This document shows, one piece after another, positions 52,609 to 56,312 of a stretch of DNA of 56,312 nt. The stretch is taken from NCBI GenBank assembly GCA_017395215.1, contig JAFPVW010000043.1, forward strand, positions 1 to 56,312, written 5' to 3'. The translations under genes and the position numbers were made by a program. How positions within the stretch are numbered: position 1 is the stretch's first letter; each line of letters opens with the position of its first letter. The notes beneath the pieces were generated by a model. It worked only from the letters and a program-made list of their open reading frames with translations, was not told where the DNA came from and made no database searches. The stretch is from Prevotella sp. Lineage in GTDB: Bacteria; Bacteroidota; Bacteroidia; Bacteroidales; Bacteroidaceae.

Positions 52609-53244
52609 ATGAAGCATAAGACAAAGAACCACATACGAGCAGTACTGCTGCTACTGACAGTACTCGCCTGGCAGCAGGCCGCGGCTCAGTCGGCGGAAAC
52701 GCCGACAGAGCCGACGGCGAAAAAGAAGAAAGTGCTGAACACCATCCTGGCCGACTTCAACACGGGCTGGATCACCTCGGAGGTGACCACCCCCGAAAAC
52801 ACCTTCAAATGGCGGAACGGCCAGGGCTTCGGAATCAGCTACCGGCGGCTGCGCAACGATGGCTACGGCATCGGCCTCGACTTTGCCCACAGCGCCTCCA
52901 GCTACCCCTCGCGGTCCTACGGCGGCGAGTACCACCTGAATGCCAACTACTACGGCGTCTCGCTCCTCTACGGCGGTTTCCTCAGCCAGAAGTTCATCGC
53001 CACCGTCAGCATCGGCGCCGGGTGTGCCTACACTTTCGGCAGCGACGAAAGCAACGTGGGCTTCGGACTGAAGCAGGCCATCGACGTGGAATACCAGCTG
53101 ACCCCGTTCGTCGGCATCGGAGCCGGGATCGACCACTTCATAAACATCTCAACCCAGCAGCAGCCCAACGGCTACGAAAAGAAATACGCCATCAACGGCT
53201 TCAAGCGGCTGGCACTCCACGCCGGACTAAGAGTGTACTTTTAA
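52609..53244 (+). CDS. Small outer-membrane beta-barrel protein
   Basis: 211 residues: signal peptide (AAAQ near 27), a short Lys-rich spacer, then alternating Gly/aromatic strands (GFGISYRRL, YGIGLDFAHS, ANYYGVSLLYGGFL, FVGIGAGIDHF) ending in LHAGLRVYF with a terminal Phe, as expected for an eight-strand-type barrel. Ligand unknown. Third gene of the sigma-fusion cluster, 12 bases after the STN protein. Confidence 0.82.
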   Translation: MKHKTKNHIRAVLLLLTVLAWQQAAAQSAETPTEPTAKKKKVLNTILADFNTGWITSEVTTPENTFKWRNGQGFGISYRRLRNDGYGIGLDFAHSASSYPSRSYGGEYHLNANYYGVSLLYGGFLSQKFIATVSIGAGCAYTFGSDESNVGFGLKQAIDVEYQLTPFVGIGAGIDHFINISTQQQPNGYEKKYAINGFKRLALHAGLRVYF

Positions 53245-53259
53245 AACATCATCAGCAAT

Positions 53260-53889
53260 ATGAAACACATCATCCTACTATTCACCCTCCTGGCTGCCAC
53301 ACTGGCAGGCCAGGCGCAGAGCAGCTACTGCCTGACGTTCGACGAATACGCAGCCGGCACGTGGCACCAGCTCAGCCAGCTCGAACTGCAATACCGCTCG
53401 GGCAACAAGTCGCTCTGGAACGGCGGAGCCAGCTACAAACCCGTGACAGGCGACAGCAAGACCGACAAGACGCTGAAGAAGGACGCCTGCCTCATCATGC
53501 ACAACGACTCGCTCTACATCAACTGCCGCGGCCTGACGTGCCAGGGCGTGGGCTTCGGCAACTGGTATGCACCGGCCTACGTCTTCGACCGCGACTACTT
53601 CCTCTTCACGGCACTGAGTCTCAAGGCCAAGAAGTCGACAGCCAGGTCGGCCTTCTGGTTCGGCATCGTCGGCGGGGCCATCGCGGCGGCCAACCACAAG
53701 GACGAGTACATGTGCTACATCTTCTATCCCAACTCCGAAACGGTGAAAGCCGTTGACCAGAAAATGATGTACCAACTGCTGGAGGACCACCCCGACCTGC
53801 GCAGCAACTACGACGACATGGTGGGCGACGACGCCGACTGCTCGCCTCAGACCGTCATCCCGCTGCTGAAGAAAGCCGGCCTCATCTGA
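53260..53889 (+). CDS. Secreted protein of unknown function
   Basis: 209 residues. Signal peptide MKHIILLFTLLAATLAGQAQ, then a mixed domain beginning SSYCLTFDEYAAGTW and a short hydrophobic glycine-rich stretch (FGIVGGAIAAA, about 130-140) that may be a membrane-insertion or helix-packing segment. The C-terminal 60 residues are helical and acidic (LLEDHPDLRSNYDDMVGDD). Similar proteins of Bacteroidales are uncharacterised. It lies 15 bases after the barrel gene and closes the first part of the cluster. Confidence 0.75.
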   Translation: MKHIILLFTLLAATLAGQAQSSYCLTFDEYAAGTWHQLSQLELQYRSGNKSLWNGGASYKPVTGDSKTDKTLKKDACLIMHNDSLYINCRGLTCQGVGFGNWYAPAYVFDRDYFLFTALSLKAKKSTARSAFWFGIVGGAIAAANHKDEYMCYIFYPNSETVKAVDQKMMYQLLEDHPDLRSNYDDMVGDDADCSPQTVIPLLKKAGLI

Positions 53890-53922
53890 CGCCCGAAGAA
53901 AAAAATCTTGCTCCCGTGTTTA

Positions 53923-53945
53923 AACCTTTTGCCTGCCCGAACGTC
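53923..53945 (+). promoter_or_regulatory. ECF-sigma-type promoter (AAC-N16-CGTC)
   Basis: AAC at 53923-53925 within TTTAAACCTTTTG, then 16 bases, then CGTC at 53942-53945 within CGTCTAAAG. This matches the general ECF -35 AAC / -10 CGTC pattern, unlike the TAnnTTTG boxes used elsewhere in the window. It drives the small secreted protein at 53994 and is the natural candidate target of the sigma fusion at 50420. Confidence 0.7.
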
Positions 53946-53993
53946 TAAAGGCTGTTATCTAATTAAAATTATTAACAACTAAAATTAACAACT

Positions 53994-54521
53994 ATGAAGA
54001 AAGTAATGATGATGCTGGCCATGCTGGCACTTCCGTTTGCCTTGCAGGCACAAACAAAGTTCCACGATGTAGAAGCTAACGAGGCTACAGGTCCTGTGAA
54101 GTCGATTACCCAGTCGGGCATGATGGGCCGCGGCGAGCAGGTTATCAACTTCACCAAGGAAGGCAAGATGCAGGCAGAGGGTCTGTCGGGCATGGAGTAC
54201 GATGAGAATGGCTACCTGAAGAAGGCTGAGAGATCTGTCGAGGGTCCTCAGGGCAATATGAAGATTACCACCACCTATAAATGGGAGAACGGCAAGGTGA
54301 AGAGCCAGACGATGGATTTCGGCCAGGGCGGCATGACGCAGGTCTTCACCTACAACGAGAAGGGTGCTCCCGCCTCGATGTCGATGGACATGATGGGCCA
54401 GGCCATGGAGACTCCCTACACCGACTACAAGTACGACGACCACGGCAACTGGATCAGCCGCAAGATGTCGATGATGGGCCGCGAAATGGAGCAGACCCGC
54501 AAAATTGAGTACTACGAGTAA
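53994..54521 (+). CDS. Small secreted strand-repeat protein, likely ECF-sigma target
   Basis: 175 residues. Signal peptide MKKVMMMLAMLALPFALQAQ, then repeated strand-turn units (FTKEGKMQAEG, YDENGYLKKAE, YKWENGKVKS, YNEKGAPASM, YKYDDHGNWISRK) of the YD/MORN-like kind, giving a small beta-sheet protein that is unusually rich in Met and Gly. The function is unknown; a stress or envelope role is an inference from its ECF-type promoter. It is the only gene between that promoter and the terminator at 54546. Confidence 0.8.
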   Translation: MKKVMMMLAMLALPFALQAQTKFHDVEANEATGPVKSITQSGMMGRGEQVINFTKEGKMQAEGLSGMEYDENGYLKKAERSVEGPQGNMKITTTYKWENGKVKSQTMDFGQGGMTQVFTYNEKGAPASMSMDMMGQAMETPYTDYKYDDHGNWISRKMSMMGREMEQTRKIEYYE

Positions 54522-54545
54522 GAAAACGCCGCGCGACCGCAAACC

Positions 54546-54582
54546 TACCCGCACCCCTACAACAGGTGCGGGTAATTTTTTT
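54546..54582 (+). terminator. Terminator after the small secreted protein
   Basis: TACCCGCACC (54546-54555) pairs perfectly with GGTGCGGGTA (54565-54574), 9-base loop, followed by A then T7. Confidence 0.9.
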
Positions 54583-54593
54583 GCTGCAAAAAT

Positions 54594-54624
54594 TTGGTTT
54601 TTTGCACGCTTATTCGTATCTTTG
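54594..54624 (+). promoter_or_regulatory. corA promoter
   Basis: TTG (54594-54596), 20 bases, TATCTTTG (54617-54624). The transcript would start near 54630, leaving a leader of about 140 nt before corA. Confidence 0.8.
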
Positions 54625-54654
54625 CACCCGATAAACCAAAATAGTAACAAAATT

Positions 54655-54690
54655 ATGGACGACTACCCGGCGGATAAACACAATTCGTAA
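54655..54690 (+). CDS. Possible 11-residue leader peptide upstream of corA
   Basis: ATG at 54655 opens a frame of 11 codons, MDDYPADKHNS, ending in TAA at 54688. It lies in the corA leader just before the switch-like hairpins. Two Asp, a Tyr-Pro and a further Pro/Asp pattern recall Mg-responsive leader peptides, in which low Mg2+ destabilises ribosomes on acidic/proline codons. No Shine-Dalgarno is visible and it may be a chance frame. Confidence 0.3.
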   Translation: MDDYPADKHNS

Positions 54691-54696
54691 AGGCGG

Positions 54697-54767
54697 GGGA
54701 TTCCGGTGGCAAGGCTGCTAATCCCTTTGCCGCTAAAACCATTTCACAAACGAAAAAAGGATTAGCA
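54697..54767 (+). promoter_or_regulatory. corA leader with mutually exclusive hairpins (candidate riboregulator)
   Basis: TGCTAATCC (54716-54724) is perfectly complementary to GGATTAGCA (54759-54767), which holds the corA ribosome-binding region 2 bases before the ATG; three more T-A pairs extend the stem past one mismatch. The same segment also takes part in two other stems: GGGATT (54697-54702) with AATCCC (54720-54725), and GTGGCAAGG (54706-54714) with CC(T)TTGCCGC (54724-54733), which puts it in the loop. Only one can form at a time, so the leader can open or close corA translation. It matches no riboswitch class I know. Confidence 0.6.
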
Positions 54768-54769
54768 CA

Positions 54770-55696
54770 ATGAAGACTTACTGGAACACCCAAGGCGGAC
54801 TGACCCAGCTCACAGAGTGGCAGCCCAATTGTTGGATACAGATGACGTGTCCGACTGAAGACGACCAGCGCGAGCTGGAAGAGCAGTTCAAAATACCCGA
54901 CTACTTCATGTCGGACATCAGCGATACCGACGAGCGTGCGCGCTATGAGTACGACGACGGCTGGATGCTCATCATCCTGCGCATACCCTACGTCAAGGAG
55001 GTCCGCTCGCGCACGCCCTACACCACCGTTCCCCTCGGTATCATCCACAAGCGCGACGTCACCATCACCGTCTGCTACTACGAAACCAACATGATGATCG
55101 ACTTCGTCTCGTTCCAGCAGAAGCGCGGCGAAGGCTTCACCGACTATGTCGACATGATTTTCCGTCTGTTCCTCTCGTCGGCCGTCTGGTACCTGAAGCG
55201 CCTGAAGCAGATCAGCATGCTCATCGACAAGGCCAAGCGTAACCTCGACAAGGAGGTGAACAACGAGAGCCTCATCGGGCTGAGCCGCCTGCAGGACTCG
55301 CTCACCTACTTCCAGACCTCCATCCGCGGCAACGAGACGCTGCTCTCGAAGCTGAAGTTCAAGCTGCAGATTGACGAGCTCGACGCCGACCTCATCGAGG
55401 ATGTCAACATCGAGATGACGCAGGCCCGCGAGACCACCAACATCTACTCCGACATCCTGGAGTCGACCATGGACACCTACCAGTCGATTATCAACAACAA
55501 CATGAACAACGTCATGCGAACGCTGACCTCGGTCACCATCATCATGATGTTCCCCACGCTCATTGCCTCGCTCTTCGGCATGAACCTCGTCAACGGCATG
55601 GAGGAGAAGTCCTGGGGCTTCATCTTCGCCCTCATCATCTCCGTCCTCGTATCCTTCGGCTGCTGGTGGTTCTTCCGCCACAAGCGGCTGGTGTAG
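54770..55696 (+). CDS. corA: CorA-family magnesium/divalent-cation channel
   Basis: 308 residues. Cytoplasmic N-terminal domain with long stalk helices (DSLTYFQTSIRGNETLLSKL; ELDADLIEDVNIEM), then two C-terminal membrane helices. The GMN signature is intact in LFGMNLVNGMEEKSW, which forms the selectivity filter of the pentamer, and the tail is basic (FRHKRLV). Takes up Mg2+ and perhaps Co2+ or Ni2+. Preceded by a structured leader that could tune translation to ion level. Confidence 0.95.
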   Translation: MKTYWNTQGGLTQLTEWQPNCWIQMTCPTEDDQRELEEQFKIPDYFMSDISDTDERARYEYDDGWMLIILRIPYVKEVRSRTPYTTVPLGIIHKRDVTITVCYYETNMMIDFVSFQQKRGEGFTDYVDMIFRLFLSSAVWYLKRLKQISMLIDKAKRNLDKEVNNESLIGLSRLQDSLTYFQTSIRGNETLLSKLKFKLQIDELDADLIEDVNIEMTQARETTNIYSDILESTMDTYQSIINNNMNNVMRTLTSVTIIMMFPTLIASLFGMNLVNGMEEKSWGFIFALIISVLVSFGCWWFFRHKRLV

Positions 55697-55951
55697 TCAT
55701 ACTCAATTGTTCCTTTTCCGTCGCATCCGTCACTTCCTTGTAATCGTCTCATTGCAGGGCGGACGGGGCTGTCGGATAATTGAAGCACTTTTCGTTTTTG
55801 TGCTTTCGTTTTCAGCTGATTTCAGTGTTTACTGGCTATTGGAGATGTTTTTATAACTCAATGAGACAAACTTTATACCTTGTATACATTAAATACCATA
55901 CCTTTGCAGACCGAAATCATAATTCACATTAATAACTAAATTTTAAACAAC
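55697..55951. other. Intergenic stretch with scattered motifs
   Basis: No gene seen. It contains one ATCCGTCAC (55728-55736), the unit of the nested palindrome at 19921-20189, and two GTCTCAT/ATGAGACA-type motifs (55746-55752 inverted; 55861-55868). No terminator for corA is obvious. Confidence 0.5.
55899..55906 (+). promoter_or_regulatory. -7 box of the right-edge gene
   Basis: TACCTTTG, 45 bases before the ATG. An ATGAGACA octamer lies 30 bases upstream of it. Confidence 0.75.
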
Positions 55952-56312
55952 ATGAAAAGATTTACAAAATTGTTTATGACGCTCGCCCTGCTCTGCGTGG
56001 CAGGGAGCGTGAGTGCAAAGACGGAGAAGGTGCATGCGACCTTTGAGTCTCCTTCTAACACCAACACTACATGGAGTGCTGATGCAAGTGGTAAGACTTT
56101 AGGAACCTTTACATGGTCTACTACGTACTATAATCAGTTGCGCAACATCGGTCTTCCAAGCGGTGACATTACAAAGTACAAGAAGCTGGTCGTCGACTGC
56201 GACATCAAGAATGGTGAGCAGTTCCGTATCTTGTTCTACAAGGGCGGTTCTAACCTGACGCTTTATGCCAGCAACGGCGTGAACGAATTCATCTTGGCCG
56301 ACACACTTGCAA
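55952..56312 (+). CDS. Secreted protein with strand-rich N-terminal domain (partial, runs off the right edge)
   Basis: 120 codons are visible. Signal peptide MKRFTKLFMTLALLCVAGSVSA, then a strand-rich region: ATFESPSNTNTTWSADASG, LGTFTWSTTYYNQLRN, YKKLVVDCDIKNGEQFRILFYKGG. This looks like the N-terminal carbohydrate-binding-like domain found in front of Prevotella glycosidases and other T9SS cargo. The catalytic part, if any, lies outside the window. Confidence 0.8.
   Translation, partial: MKRFTKLFMTLALLCVAGSVSAKTEKVHATFESPSNTNTTWSADASGKTLGTFTWSTTYYNQLRNIGLPSGDITKYKKLVVDCDIKNGEQFRILFYKGGSNLTLYASNGVNEFILADTLA

Overview
The window looks like chromosome of a Prevotella-like member of the Bacteroidales. 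Nearly every transcription unit is preceded by the Bacteroidetes sigma-ABfr box TAnnTTTG. There are two SusC/SusD outer-membrane uptake loci, a hybrid two-component regulator with a periplasmic propeller sensor, BACON-domain lipoproteins, and a giant secreted protein ending in a type IX secretion (T9SS) type-A sorting tail. I see no rRNA, prophage, insertion sequence or CRISPR array. The species call is inference.

Layout. (1) 1-390: the start of an unknown gene leaving the left edge, with a repeat- and palindrome-rich upstream region. (2) 391-6633, minus: SusCD locus 1 (SusC, SusD_2-type SusD, Ig-like lipoprotein, lipid-binding-type lipoprotein). (3) 6859-15559, minus: SusCD locus 2 (SusC, SusD, HExxH lipoprotein, DUF4302 lipoprotein, triple-BACON lipoprotein). 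(4) 15698-18991, minus: rsmI, a coiled-coil lipoprotein and an M64-type peptidase lipoprotein; the peptidase start lies inside a tandem-repeat array. (5) 19083-19805, plus: tdk and tRNA-Lys, then about 430 gene-free bases holding a nested inverted-repeat element. (6) 20283-23016, minus: a GH28 pectinase and a sugar porter. (7) 23150-26219, plus: HerA-like ATPase, mtnN, rsmA. (8) 26220-34825: two candidate small RNAs, a MATE pump, a GH30 hydrolase, a hybrid two-component regulator and a flippase-like protein. (9) 34870-48707: a membrane AraC regulator, then a small membrane protein, an 11-kb gene for a 3,686-residue secreted protein and a lipoprotein sharing its C-terminal module. (10) 48851-56312: pepD; a five-gene envelope-signalling cluster headed by an ECF sigma factor fused to a membrane segment and a DUF4974-like domain; corA behind a structured leader; and the start of another secreted protein.

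The most unusual items are the membrane-tethered sigma factor cluster with an ECF-type promoter (AAC-N16-CGTC) inside it; the corA leader, where one segment can pair either with the corA ribosome-binding site or with two upstream segments; the nested palindrome after tRNA-Lys; heptamer-based tandem arrays at four operon junctions; and the giant protein with its module-sharing lipoprotein.

All domain calls are by eye from translated sequence, with no database search. Residue positions in the largest proteins are approximate.
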